Below are positions 37,191 to 46,630 of a stretch of 64,000 bases of DNA, piece after piece. The notes under the pieces are model-generated. The model ran no database searches, was not told where the DNA came from, and saw only the letters and a program-made list of their open reading frames with translations. Made by a program: the position numbers and the translations under genes. The stretch covers positions 17,281-81,280 of the forward strand of contig JBGZBP010000008.1 in NCBI GenBank assembly GCA_041844735.1, read 5' to 3'. The number at the start of each line of letters is the position of its first letter. The first letter of the stretch is position 1. This stretch comes from CAJPNN01 sp041844735. Its GTDB lineage: Bacteria > Bacillota > Clostridia > Peptostreptococcales > Anaerovoracaceae.

Positions 37191-38477
37191 TTTGTTTAAA
37201 GATTCAGTTCGCCTGAATGCCATAAACAGTACTGCAGATATGAACATCAAAATCGGATAATACAGGTTAGGTATGATATCAAACGGTGTCAATTTGACCA
37301 ATGTCGCTGCGGAAAGCAGCTGTGCACCGTATGGGATGAGCCCCTGACCGACAGAAGCGAAAATATCCAATATGGAAGCAACTCTTTTTGAATCCAATTT
37401 AAATTCGTCTCCTATTTCTTTTGCGATAGGACCTGCCATAACTATGGCAACTGTATTATTTGCCGTGCATATATCAACTAATAGAGTCAATATGGCAATT
37501 CCGAATTCAGCACCCTTTTTTCCTTTGATACGTTTTCTGATAAAGTTGATAATGAGTTCAATACCTCCATTTTCTTTGACAAGAGATACGATACAAGCTA
37601 CTATTAGCGATATAAGGGCAATTTCAAAAAGACCGTTCATACCTTCGCCGATATGTGAAAAACTTTCTATGAGTGTAAACTTGCCATAAGTAACTCCTAC
37701 TATAGTGGAAAGAACTATTCCAAGTACCAGCACCAAGAATACGTTAAGCCCTAGAAGGGCAGTAATTAAAACAAATAAATATGGAATAATCTGCGGAAGA
37801 TGATACGTCAAATCTCCGTCGACACCATCTGTGGATATTCCCTTGGTACGAAAATAAAATAAAAAAACAGTTATTATTGCGGCAGGTAAGACAATAAGGA
37901 AATTCTGTCTGAATTTATCTTTCATTTCACAACCTTGTGTTCTTACAGCTGCAATAGTAGTATCTGAAATCATGGATAGGTTATCTCCGAACATTGCTCC
38001 CGAAACTACAGCTCCTATGCATATAGCGATGGAAAACTCGGTTTTCTCGGCAACTCCCATGGCAATAGGTGCAAGAGCGGCAATAGTGCCCATTGAAGTT
38101 CCCATTGAAATAGATATAAAGCATCCTATTATGAACAGACCGACAACCATCATATTAGCAGGAATGATTGACAGTCCGAAGTTTACTGTGCTCGCAGCTC
38201 CGCCGGCAGCAGATACGACACCCGAGAAAGCTCCTGCTAAAAGGAATATCAGGACCATAGTTATGATGTTAACATCTCCTGCACCTTTAGATATGATTGC
38301 CAATTTTTCATTGAATGAAAGCTTTCTGTTCTGAAGCAAGCCGACAAGTAAAGCTGATAAAAAAGCGACAATTGCAGGCATACTGTAAAAATTGTTGCTG
38401 ATAATACCAACTCCTGCAAATAATGCAAGAAAAACAAAAATCGGCAACAAAGATGAAATTCGATATTTTTTCTCCAT
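37185..38477 (-). CDS. NhaC family Na+/H+ antiporter-like transporter
   Basis: 430-aa polytopic membrane protein (about 11 helices) and the only clear minus-strand gene here. It matches the NhaC family by SMGTSMGTIAALAPIA, GAMFGDNLSMISDTTIAA and the C-terminal PYGAQL motif. Members exchange Na+ for protons or organic acids such as lactate/malate, so the exact substrate is uncertain. The start (complement of 38475-38477) is chosen because GAGGAG precedes it; the longer ORF adds 11 unlikely residues. A good promoter lies upstream. Confidence 0.88.
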   Translation of the reverse strand: MEKKYRISSLLPIFVFLALFAGVGIISNNFYSMPAIVAFLSALLVGLLQNRKLSFNEKLAIISKGAGDVNIITMVLIFLLAGAFSGVVSAAGGAASTVNFGLSIIPANMMVVGLFIIGCFISISMGTSMGTIAALAPIAMGVAEKTEFSIAICIGAVVSGAMFGDNLSMISDTTIAAVRTQGCEMKDKFRQNFLIVLPAAIITVFLFYFRTKGISTDGVDGDLTYHLPQIIPYLFVLITALLGLNVFLVLVLGIVLSTIVGVTYGKFTLIESFSHIGEGMNGLFEIALISLIVACIVSLVKENGGIELIINFIRKRIKGKKGAEFGIAILTLLVDICTANNTVAIVMAGPIAKEIGDEFKLDSKRVASILDIFASVGQGLIPYGAQLLSAATLVKLTPFDIIPNLYYPILMFISAVLFMAFRRTESLNKK

Positions 38478-38515
38478 AATCTTCAACTCCTCATAAAATA
38501 TATGTAACAAACAGT

Positions 38516-38545
38516 ATTATATTTCAACGAACAGATTTAAATCAA
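38516..38545 (-). promoter_or_regulatory. Putative promoter of the NhaC-type gene (minus strand)
   Basis: On the minus strand TTGATT (complement of 38540-38545) and TATAAT (complement of 38516-38521) are separated by 18 bases, about 40 bases before the start codon. Confidence 0.55.
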
Positions 38546-38651
38546 GTAAAAAATGTAGAAACTCCTGTTTTTATGTGTTCTTGTTTACTAAAGATTGATT
38601 TTAGAGTATACTTATTATGTGGTAATATATAAAAATTCAGTGAGGTGTTCT

Positions 38652-39110
38652 ATGTCACAATTTAGCGATAAAGAAAGAAAAGAGCTTAAAAAACTGATAG
38701 AAAAATTTTATCAGGATGTATTGGATCCATACAAGGAGTTTGAGAGAACCGTTATGAGAGAGTCAAGATTGAGTACCATGTTTAAACGAGTGGACTATGC
38801 AGGCAGACTCAAAGAACTTGATAAAATCAAAAAAATAAATAACAGTATAAAACCGGACAAAATAACGATTTCCGACGAGGATAAGGACGGAAGGTCACTC
38901 AGCACTACTTTGGCGGCAGCACAGAAAGTATTGAATGAAGTCATAGACAGACAGGCAGATTTCAATGAGTTGCTGTATAAAAAAAGCAAGGGTGAAAAAG
39001 CCGGATTCCTTGAGTCAAAAAAAGCACATAAAGCCATAAAAGAAGCCATTTTACAATCAAGAGAACCTCTAAAGACACTTGATGTTGATTTTTCTCTGAT
39101 GTTTTATTAA
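38652..39110 (+). CDS. Uncharacterised charged helical protein
   Basis: 152-aa protein, very rich in Lys and Glu, predicted mostly helical with coiled-coil character (KERKELKKLIEKFYQD near the N-terminus and again around residues 95-140). No signal peptide or membrane segment. I do not recognise a family. ATG 38652 is chosen because GAGGTG precedes it at the right distance. It ends 10 bases before the ltaS start, so it probably shares that transcript, which might suggest an envelope-related role, but this is only context. Confidence 0.7.
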   Translation: MSQFSDKERKELKKLIEKFYQDVLDPYKEFERTVMRESRLSTMFKRVDYAGRLKELDKIKKINNSIKPDKITISDEDKDGRSLSTTLAAAQKVLNEVIDRQADFNELLYKKSKGEKAGFLESKKAHKAIKEAILQSREPLKTLDVDFSLMFY

Positions 39111-39120
39111 GGAGATGGCA

Positions 39121-41103
39121 ATGAAAGAAACCGGAAGTGTTCTACATATTTTAGGTCTGGATAGATTCAAAATAACGGATTTGATTTTCATACCGTTTTT
39201 TGTGGCAATGTATTACAAAATGGAATTTTTTTATCAAAGCATGAAGATAATAAGAAATGTGGAGATTATAATTCCATTATCCTGTGTAATAATGGCATTG
39301 ATATTAATAGGAATAAAAAACAGGTTTGTAGCTTGGGTATATTATTTGGCATTATCGGCACTTATGTTTGCCGACGTGGCGTACAATAATTATTATTTCA
39401 GATATTTATCAGTAGGGATGCTTAGGGCGGTGAAGTTTTTATTCAGTGTCAGAACGAGCGTTGATTCTGCCGTAAAGTCGGAATTTTATTGGATGTTTGC
39501 CGATGCGGGAATTCTTTTGATTTTGGTGATAGCGGATTTTGTAATAAGGCGAATTACAGCTCGCAGAAAGAAGCTCGAAAACGATTCTATAATCAGCTGT
39601 GATAATAGTGATTATCACGAAACGACTGTCCTGAAAAAAATAGCTGTTTTCTTCACATCAAGATTTTCGATCTTGTTAGCCATGGTTTTGATTTTTGTTA
39701 TAGTGATAAACCCGATGGGCAATACAACGCTTAAATCAGTAGCAAATCAGGAATTCATGTCTTATCATACAAAAGATGTTTTAGAAGCAACAGGAATATA
39801 CAAGGATATAGAGTGGAAAAATGAACTGAATGGCAGCATAATGAAGTACGAAGAGGAAAAAAATGTACCGTTGTTCGGTGTGGCAAAAGGAAGAAACCTT
39901 ATCGTTATACAGATAGAATCATTCATGAACTTTCTTATTAATCAAAAATATAATGGACAGGAGTTGACCCCCAACATAAACAGATTGCTTAAGGATGATA
40001 CAATTTATTTTGATAATTACTATCAGGAAGTGTCTGCAGGTAATACCAGTGATTCGGAATTTGCCACCAATAATTCTATATATGGAACAATAAACAGTTT
40101 CACATATGAGATTTATCAAGACAATCACTATAAAGGGCTGCCGTGGATATTGAGGGAACATGGATATGAAACCGCCGTGTTTCACGCATACAAAAAGGAT
40201 TTTTGGAATAGAGATAAGGCATATCCGAACCTGGGATTTCAGAGATATGACAGTCGAGGGGACTTTAAAAAGGGTGAGAAAATAGGAATGGGATTGTCCG
40301 ATGAGGACATGTTTGATCAGGTGATTGAAAAAATGAAACATCAGAGAGAACCTTTCTATGATTTTATAATTACGCTCACAAACCATTATCCGTACTATAT
40401 GCCTTATGATAAATATAATATAGAGTTGAAAAAGGTTGATAAAAACACCACATTCGGACATTATCTGAACAGTGCTCATTATACGGATTATTGTATCGGT
40501 AAATTTATAAAAAAATTAAAAAAGGAAAAGCTTTATAAAAACAGTATTATTGCAATGTATGGAGATCACACAGGGTTGACGAAGGCGGATTTGCTTATTA
40601 AAAAGTCAATGGACAGGTATCTGCAGCACGAGTATGACTATGATGTAATGCTTAATATCCCGTTGATGATACACATTCCGGATAAGAAAAGAAATTTAGA
40701 ACAGAAGATTAATACAACAGGCGGGAATTTGGATTTTATGCCTACGATTGCGGCATTGATGGGGATAGATAAGCTGGACACATTTTATTTAGGGCATAAT
40801 CTTTTATATGTTAAAGATAACCTGGTTGCAAATCAGTATTACATGCCTAAAGGCTCATTCATAAAAGGAGACATAATTTATGTTATGTCAAGAGATGGGG
40901 TTTTTGAGCATGGCAGAGCATTTGATAAAAATACACGTGAAAAGATACCTTTGGAACAATGTAGAGACTATTATAAAAAATCAACAGCCATAATCAATGC
41001 GTCGGAGGAGATTTTGGAGAAAGATAAACTTCGGGGTAAATATGAGCATTATTTGTATTCGGCATTTGATTCTCCAGGTTCGGATACTGTTAAAAAACAT
41101 TGA
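39121..41103 (+). CDS. ltaS: Lipoteichoic acid synthase-like sulfatase-fold membrane enzyme
   Basis: 660-aa protein with about five N-terminal membrane helices (to about residue 200) and an extracellular alkaline-phosphatase/sulfatase-fold domain. The catalytic threonine is in SAGNTSDSEFA, metal ligands include E in IQIESFMNF and the MYGDHTG motif, and TLTNH supplies a substrate-side His. LtaS polymerises glycerol-phosphate from phosphatidylglycerol. Start ATG 39121 is set by AAGGAG at 39109-39114. Firmicutes have several paralogues, so primase-type or related phosphoglycerol transferase activity is possible. Confidence 0.88.
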   Translation: MKETGSVLHILGLDRFKITDLIFIPFFVAMYYKMEFFYQSMKIIRNVEIIIPLSCVIMALILIGIKNRFVAWVYYLALSALMFADVAYNNYYFRYLSVGMLRAVKFLFSVRTSVDSAVKSEFYWMFADAGILLILVIADFVIRRITARRKKLENDSIISCDNSDYHETTVLKKIAVFFTSRFSILLAMVLIFVIVINPMGNTTLKSVANQEFMSYHTKDVLEATGIYKDIEWKNELNGSIMKYEEEKNVPLFGVAKGRNLIVIQIESFMNFLINQKYNGQELTPNINRLLKDDTIYFDNYYQEVSAGNTSDSEFATNNSIYGTINSFTYEIYQDNHYKGLPWILREHGYETAVFHAYKKDFWNRDKAYPNLGFQRYDSRGDFKKGEKIGMGLSDEDMFDQVIEKMKHQREPFYDFIITLTNHYPYYMPYDKYNIELKKVDKNTTFGHYLNSAHYTDYCIGKFIKKLKKEKLYKNSIIAMYGDHTGLTKADLLIKKSMDRYLQHEYDYDVMLNIPLMIHIPDKKRNLEQKINTTGGNLDFMPTIAALMGIDKLDTFYLGHNLLYVKDNLVANQYYMPKGSFIKGDIIYVMSRDGVFEHGRAFDKNTREKIPLEQCRDYYKKSTAIINASEEILEKDKLRGKYEHYLYSAFDSPGSDTVKKH

Positions 41104-41140
41104 ATCTTTATGGGGAAAATTTAATCAAGGGGAGACGATT

Positions 41141-42283
41141 ATGGAAAAATTTTTTATACCTGTGCTACTGTTGCTTGCAGCTATAATAATATTGCTGATA
41201 TTCATGCTTGTCGGCAACAGAAATAGAAAAGACGATTTTAAAAGAGAAGTGTCAGATGAGATTAATGCGAAAATTGAATTGATGACAAGCACAATTTCTC
41301 AAGCCAACATGCAGATAAACAGTTTGCAGGATGTTAGAATAAAAGAATTATCCGAAAGTGTATATCGAAGCAACGAGATGATGAGGAAAATCGTTTCAGA
41401 AAACTTGGAGCACGTGAGGAGTACGGTCGATGAAAAGCTGGATAAAACTTTAAACACAAGATTGTCTGAGTCCTTTGATTCGGTAAATCGCAGACTGGCA
41501 GAGGTTCATAAAGGGCTTGGGCAGATGCAAAGCCTAGCTGAAGGAGTGGGTGATCTAAAGAAAGTTCTATCGAATGTAAAGACAAGAGGAATTGTCGGTG
41601 AACTGCAGCTTGGAGCGTTACTTGGGGATGTTTTGGCTCCGGGACAGTATTTGGAAAATACTCCTACCGTACCTAACAGTTCGGATAGAGTAGAGTTTGC
41701 CATCAAATTTCCGGGATTGGATGAAAATCATGTTTTACTCCCTGTCGATTCAAAATTTCCACAGGATATTTATGAAAGATTATTATCCGCACAGAAAGAT
41801 GCGGATAAGGATGCGGTTTTGTCGGCTGAAAAAGAAATGGTAAAGACAATAAAAGTTTTTGCAAAGACTATAAGGGACAAATATGTCAAGCCGCCTTTCA
41901 CGACTGATTTTGCAATCATGTTTTTGCCGTTTGAGGGGCTTTATGCAGAAGTGATCAGACTTGGTATGGTACAAACGTTGCAAAATGAGTATAAAATTTG
42001 TATTGCAGGACCTACAACTATGGCGGTTCTGCTTAACAGCCTGAATATGGGATTTAAGAGTGTCGCTATACAGAAAAGGTCGGGAGAAGTTTGGCAAATA
42101 TTAGCTAATGTCAAGACTGAATTTGAGAATTTTGCCAATGTACTTGAAAAAACTCAGCAAAGATTAAATCAAGCAAACAGTGAGCTTGATGCATTGGTAG
42201 GGGTGAGAACAAGGAAGATTCAAAAGACTTTGAGCAAGATAGAAATGATAGAAGATAACGGGCAAATAAAGGACGAAGAATAA
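41141..42283 (+). CDS. rmuC: DNA recombination protein RmuC family
   Basis: 380-aa protein with an N-terminal membrane segment (about residues 4-24), a coiled-coil stretch (about 35-125) and the RmuC nuclease-fold domain with GELQLGALLGDVLAPGQY, PVDSKFP and the MFLPFEGLYAEV motif. RmuC is a putative PD-(D/E)XK nuclease that limits inversions at repeats. Start ATG 41141 follows GGGGAG; a much longer in-frame ORF begins inside ltaS and is rejected. Confidence 0.92.
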   Translation: MEKFFIPVLLLLAAIIILLIFMLVGNRNRKDDFKREVSDEINAKIELMTSTISQANMQINSLQDVRIKELSESVYRSNEMMRKIVSENLEHVRSTVDEKLDKTLNTRLSESFDSVNRRLAEVHKGLGQMQSLAEGVGDLKKVLSNVKTRGIVGELQLGALLGDVLAPGQYLENTPTVPNSSDRVEFAIKFPGLDENHVLLPVDSKFPQDIYERLLSAQKDADKDAVLSAEKEMVKTIKVFAKTIRDKYVKPPFTTDFAIMFLPFEGLYAEVIRLGMVQTLQNEYKICIAGPTTMAVLLNSLNMGFKSVAIQKRSGEVWQILANVKTEFENFANVLEKTQQRLNQANSELDALVGVRTRKIQKTLSKIEMIEDNGQIKDEE

Positions 42284-42306
42284 TATAAAAATGATGGGGA
42301 AAATAT

Positions 42307-43002
42307 ATGAGAATGTACGCTATTGCTGATTTACACCTGTCTTTTTCGTCTCCTGATAAGGCAATGGATATATTTGGGGGACAATGGATAGAACATTGGA
42401 AAAAAGTGATGAAAAACTGGGACAGGATTGTGGAGCCGGACGATTTGGTCATAATACCGGGAGACATATCTTGGGCATTAAAGTTTGAAGATGCACTTGA
42501 AGATATAAAATGGATACATGAAAGACCGGGTAAAAAAATACTGGTAAAAGGAAACCATGACTTGTGGTGGACATCAATCAGCAAACTTAATGCCCTATAT
42601 TCAGATGTTTTTTTCTTACAAAATAATTTTGCAGGATGTGGTAACGGATGGGCTGTCTGTGGCACCAGGGGCTGGGTTTGTCCCGGAGACAGGGAGTTTT
42701 CGGAGCACGATGAAAAGATTTATAAGAGAGAAATTTTGAGATTGGAATCCTCTTTATTACAAGCTAAAGAAAATGGATACGAAAAAATAATAGGTGTGCT
42801 TCATTACCCGCCGACGAACGAAAAGCATGAAGAGTCAGGGTTTACCGAGCTTTTTTCAAAATATAATGTCGCTAATGTGGTATATGGGCATTTACATGGT
42901 CCGGATGTTTGTATCAAAGGACTTCAGGGTGTTCACAACGGTGTTAACTATATCTTAACATCGCTTGATCATGTTAGGGCAATTCCGAAACTGATAGTTT
43001 AG
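42307..43002 (+). CDS. Calcineurin-like metallophosphoesterase
   Basis: 231-aa phosphoesterase with the classic metal motifs ADLHLSF (DxH, residues about 6-12), PGDISWA (GD), KGNHDLWW (GNHD), and YGHLHG (GHxH) near the C-terminus. The substrate is unknown; the family includes YmdB/YkuE-like and other cytoplasmic enzymes. Ribosome site GGGGA. It sits between rmuC and deoB with gaps of about 20 bases. Confidence 0.9.
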   Translation: MRMYAIADLHLSFSSPDKAMDIFGGQWIEHWKKVMKNWDRIVEPDDLVIIPGDISWALKFEDALEDIKWIHERPGKKILVKGNHDLWWTSISKLNALYSDVFFLQNNFAGCGNGWAVCGTRGWVCPGDREFSEHDEKIYKREILRLESSLLQAKENGYEKIIGVLHYPPTNEKHEESGFTELFSKYNVANVVYGHLHGPDVCIKGLQGVHNGVNYILTSLDHVRAIPKLIV

Positions 43003-43020
43003 AAAATTAGAGGGAAAGTT

Positions 43021-44229
43021 ATGAAGAGAGTTATTCTTATAGTTATGGACAGCCTCGGTGTTGGAGCAATGCCTGATGCCGAGCAGTATAAAGATGAGGG
43101 AAGCCATACTTTAGGTCACATAATGCATGCATATCCGGAACTTTATGTTCCAAACTTAGCAGGCATGGGGATTTTCAAAATTGACGGCATGGAAAACTAC
43201 TCGGAGCATTTAAAAAATAGAGACAAACACCTCAAACAAAATATAATAGGCAGTTATGGAAGATTGAAAGAAAAGTCAAAGGGCAAGGATACCATAACAG
43301 GGCATTGGGAAATTGCAGGCATTATAACGGATAATCCGTTCAATACATTTGAGAGATTTCCCGATAAATTTATAGATGAATTTGAAAAGCGAACAGGTAG
43401 AAAAACAATAGGTAATTATCCTGCATCCGGAACAGAAATCATTGATAAGCTGGGTGAAGAACACGAGAGGACAGGAGCTGTCATAGTTTACACATCGGCT
43501 GACAGCGTATTTCAAATAGCGGCAAACACTGCAGTGGTTCCGCTGAAAGAGCTTTATAATATTTGTGAAGTTGCAAGGGAACTACTCATAGGAGATTTAC
43601 AGGTAGGCAGGGTCATTGCAAGACCATACATTAAAGATGAATACGGCAAAAGGAAGAGAACTGCAGATAGAAAAGACTATGCAATAAGTCCGCCGGGTGA
43701 TACAATGCTGTCAAACATAAAAAAATCCGGTCAAAGAGTTGTGGCAGTAGGAAAAATAGGAGATATATATAACGGCAAAGGAGTATCGGACTCATATCAT
43801 ACGGATGATAATACAGCAGGTGTTGACAAAACTGTAGAAATGATGAAGTTGGATTTTTCAGGGCTGATTTTCACAAACTTGGTTGATTTTGATTCAAAGT
43901 TCGGGCATAGGCGAGATGCTTGTGGTTATGGAAAAGCCTTGGAGGAATTTGACGAAAGATTAAGCGGCATAACGGGAGCAATGAGAGAAGATGATATTTT
44001 GATTCTTTGTGCAGATCATGGGAACGACCCCCTGGCAGAGGGATGGGATCATACAAGGGAAACGGTACCTGTTCTTGTATCGGGGAAATGTGTTAAAACG
44101 GATATAAACCTGGGCACGAGAGAAAGCTTTGCAGATATCGGTGCGACCGTGTGCGAATATCTCGGTGTTGAAAACAGCCTTGCCGGAGAAAGTTTCCTCC
44201 ACAAGATAATTATTGAAGAAGAAAAGTAA
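43021..44229 (+). CDS. deoB: Phosphopentomutase
   Basis: 402-aa alkaline-phosphatase-superfamily enzyme interconverting ribose/deoxyribose 1- and 5-phosphates in nucleoside salvage. N-terminal LIVMDSLGVGAMPDA carries the first metal Asp; GKDTITGHWE has the phosphothreonine; DKTVEMM, NLVDFDSKFGHRRD and CADHGNDPL complete the metal sites. Ribosome site GAGGGAAAG. No nucleoside phosphorylase or deoC lies beside it, so salvage genes are elsewhere. Confidence 0.96.
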   Translation: MKRVILIVMDSLGVGAMPDAEQYKDEGSHTLGHIMHAYPELYVPNLAGMGIFKIDGMENYSEHLKNRDKHLKQNIIGSYGRLKEKSKGKDTITGHWEIAGIITDNPFNTFERFPDKFIDEFEKRTGRKTIGNYPASGTEIIDKLGEEHERTGAVIVYTSADSVFQIAANTAVVPLKELYNICEVARELLIGDLQVGRVIARPYIKDEYGKRKRTADRKDYAISPPGDTMLSNIKKSGQRVVAVGKIGDIYNGKGVSDSYHTDDNTAGVDKTVEMMKLDFSGLIFTNLVDFDSKFGHRRDACGYGKALEEFDERLSGITGAMREDDILILCADHGNDPLAEGWDHTRETVPVLVSGKCVKTDINLGTRESFADIGATVCEYLGVENSLAGESFLHKIIIEEEK

Positions 44230-44245
44230 ATATGGAGAAACAGGA

Positions 44246-45049
44246 ATGAATATAAATGAATTTTATGAAGGTTTGGATGAACTTTTCGGGAATACGAACC
44301 ATGAGGAGATAGAGGAATATTTAGTGAGGAGTCTGGCACAGGCAAAAGGTGCCGGAGATTTGAGCTTGGAGATTGCTGTCAGAAACGAGCTTGGAGGATT
44401 TTATAGAGCTTCGGGCAGAGTGGAAAGCGCTGTCGAAAATTACGATATGGTCTTAAAGACGTTTGAGAACATGGGTATGACGAATACGGAAAATTATGCC
44501 ACCACTCTTATTAATGCAGGAGATGTTTACATCATCATAGGGGATTATGACAGAGCATTAAATATGTTTTTGTCCGCAAAAGAAATACTTATTGCTTTGG
44601 GCTTTGAAAAGGATTATAGAATGGCTGCGTTATCAAACAATATAAGTGCTGTTTACAGAATGCTTAGCGACTTTAATAATGCTGAAAAGTCACTGATGAC
44701 AGCGTTTGAGATTATATCAGGTATTCCTGAGGCAAAGAGTGAACTTGCGGTAACTTATGTGAATTTGGCACAGCTGCAGATAAAGCAAGGTAAAACGACA
44801 GAGGCTAAAGAAAATTTGGGGATGGCGGTAAATATCTTTGAAAATGATTTTCAAGGAAGAGATGTGCATTACTCACAAGCTATGGCAGCTTTCGGAGAGG
44901 CATATTACTATGAGGGCAACTATAAGGATTCTATTGCCTGTTATGAGAAGGCGATGGAGTTGGTGAAAAGGGACTTTGGAGAAAATATCAATTATAATAA
45001 ATTGAAGGATACCGTGGAGCATATTAAAAAGTTGGAGGTGGCAAGATGA
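44246..45049 (+). CDS. Tetratricopeptide-repeat protein
   Basis: 267-aa all-helical protein with about five TPR units (for example GDYDRALNMFLSAKEILIAL, DFNNAEKSLMTAFEI, GNYKDSIACYEKAMEL). TPR proteins are interaction scaffolds; the partner is unknown. ATG 44246 with GGAG upstream replaces a longer ORF that would start inside deoB. The stop overlaps the next gene by 4 bases. It opens a compact set TPR / DUF4037 / DUF4125 / MerR directly before the microcompartment locus. Confidence 0.8.
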   Translation: MNINEFYEGLDELFGNTNHEEIEEYLVRSLAQAKGAGDLSLEIAVRNELGGFYRASGRVESAVENYDMVLKTFENMGMTNTENYATTLINAGDVYIIIGDYDRALNMFLSAKEILIALGFEKDYRMAALSNNISAVYRMLSDFNNAEKSLMTAFEIISGIPEAKSELAVTYVNLAQLQIKQGKTTEAKENLGMAVNIFENDFQGRDVHYSQAMAAFGEAYYYEGNYKDSIACYEKAMELVKRDFGENINYNKLKDTVEHIKKLEVAR

Positions 45050-45981
45050 AAGGGATGGAGCTTTCAAAAAAATATTTTGAGGAATATGGCTTGCCTATGC
45101 TTCAAAACGAGTTCCCGGAGGATATGAAGCAAGTAGCTGTGGGACTTGTGGGAGAGGGATCGGAATGTTTCGGGTATGATGACGAGATATCTAAGGACCA
45201 CGACTTCGGGCCGGGGTTTTGTATATGGATTCCCATTGAAACATATAGTGCTGTAGGAGAAAAGATGCAGGAAGCATATGACAGGTTACCTGCTGTCTTT
45301 ATGGGGCATGAAAGAATATCGACTTCCATGTCGGATAAGAGAGTCGGAGTGATACCGCTTGAAACTTTTTACTCAAGATACACTAACTGCGGTCCTTTTC
45401 CGACGGATAATGTTAATTGGATGAACATACCCGAAAGTTATCTTGCGACCGTCACAAACGGAGAGATATTCATGGATAATTACGGGGTATTTACAAAGGC
45501 GAGGGAGCATATCCTAAAATTTTATCCTGAAGATGTGTTAAGAAAAAAACTTGCAAACAGGGTAGCCGTGATGGCACAATCAGGACAATATAACTATGTA
45601 AGGTCTTCAAAAAGAGGAGATTACGGATCGGCATATTTGGCATGTGCAGAGTTCGTGAAAGCAGCATTGTCATGCATATTTTTGCTTAACAGGCAATATG
45701 CTCCGTTTTATAAGTGGATATTTAGAGCGGCAAGACAACTGCCTAAGATGAAAGAGACTGTTTCAAGTTTGGAAAGACTGATTAAAATAGCAGATGATGC
45801 AAATACCGTTCATATAAAGCAGGATATGATAGAGAATATATGCTCGGATGTTGCAGACGAGTTGAGAGCGACAGGATTTACGAAAGAGAAAGATAACTTT
45901 TTACAGCTTCATATAAAGGAGCTTATGGCAGGTATAGAGGATGTAAGAATCAGAAGTATGCATGTTATGGAGGACTGTTAA
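45046..45981 (+). CDS. DUF4037 nucleotidyltransferase-like protein
   Basis: 311-aa cytoplasmic protein matching DUF4037. The N-terminal part has a nucleotidyltransferase-fold signature: G38-S39, then K50-D51-H52-D53 within GEGSECFGYDDEISKDHDFGP, which fits the GS-x(n)-DxD active-site pattern, so it may transfer a nucleotide. The C-terminal half is helical (about 200-305). The substrate is unknown. GGAGGT ribosome site inside the TPR gene; it ends directly against the DUF4125 start with no spacer. Confidence 0.78.
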   Translation: MKGMELSKKYFEEYGLPMLQNEFPEDMKQVAVGLVGEGSECFGYDDEISKDHDFGPGFCIWIPIETYSAVGEKMQEAYDRLPAVFMGHERISTSMSDKRVGVIPLETFYSRYTNCGPFPTDNVNWMNIPESYLATVTNGEIFMDNYGVFTKAREHILKFYPEDVLRKKLANRVAVMAQSGQYNYVRSSKRGDYGSAYLACAEFVKAALSCIFLLNRQYAPFYKWIFRAARQLPKMKETVSSLERLIKIADDANTVHIKQDMIENICSDVADELRATGFTKEKDNFLQLHIKELMAGIEDVRIRSMHVMEDC

Positions 45982-46617
45982 ATGAATATAGATATATTGA
46001 GAAAGAATACTCCTAAAGACAATATGATTAATGAAATAATCGATATTGAGTGGGAAATGTTTCAACATGTATCCGGACTTACAGGAAGAGCGCCGTGCCA
46101 GGATGATATGAAAACGTTTTATATTATGAGATATTCACAGCATTCCGCATTTCAAGTTACAACACTTTTCAGCTATAAAAATGACCTTATGAATGCCAAG
46201 GAAAATTCGAGAAATCTCATTGCGGAAAAATATGCGTATATGATGGAATACAGTGATCCCGAGCTCTATAAAAAAGATATTGAAGATAAAGTACCGGAAA
46301 TATCCGCAATAAAGATGGAACTTATTTATAAGATAATGTCAATGATGGATGCCGATAAAAAAATTGTTCAGGCAAGGTATCCTAATATAGACAAGTATTC
46401 ACGACCTGAAACGGACGGAGAAGCGGGAACTTCAAGTAAAGCATACAATATAGGTGAGCTCAAAACATATTCGTTTAAAACGCTGAAAAAAATGGAAGAA
46501 GATATTCTGGAAGCACATTCAAGGGGAGAAAATATTGTTGAAACCATTTATACCAACACTATGGAGTTTTACGGATTTGCAGATCTTGACAGGGCGGAGC
46601 AGGTTTACTCAAAATAA
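45982..46617 (+). CDS. DUF4125 family protein
   Basis: 211-aa soluble helical protein. The core WEMFQHVSGLTGRAPCQDD followed by TFYIMRYSQ (around residues 23-50) is the typical opening of DUF4125. The function is unknown. The start abuts the DUF4037 stop; the MerR gene follows after 13 bases with AAGGAGGGG. The tight arrangement suggests one functional unit with the TPR and DUF4037 genes. Confidence 0.78.
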   Translation: MNIDILRKNTPKDNMINEIIDIEWEMFQHVSGLTGRAPCQDDMKTFYIMRYSQHSAFQVTTLFSYKNDLMNAKENSRNLIAEKYAYMMEYSDPELYKKDIEDKVPEISAIKMELIYKIMSMMDADKKIVQARYPNIDKYSRPETDGEAGTSSKAYNIGELKTYSFKTLKKMEEDILEAHSRGENIVETIYTNTMEFYGFADLDRAEQVYSK

Positions 46618-46630
46618 GGAGGGGTGAGTC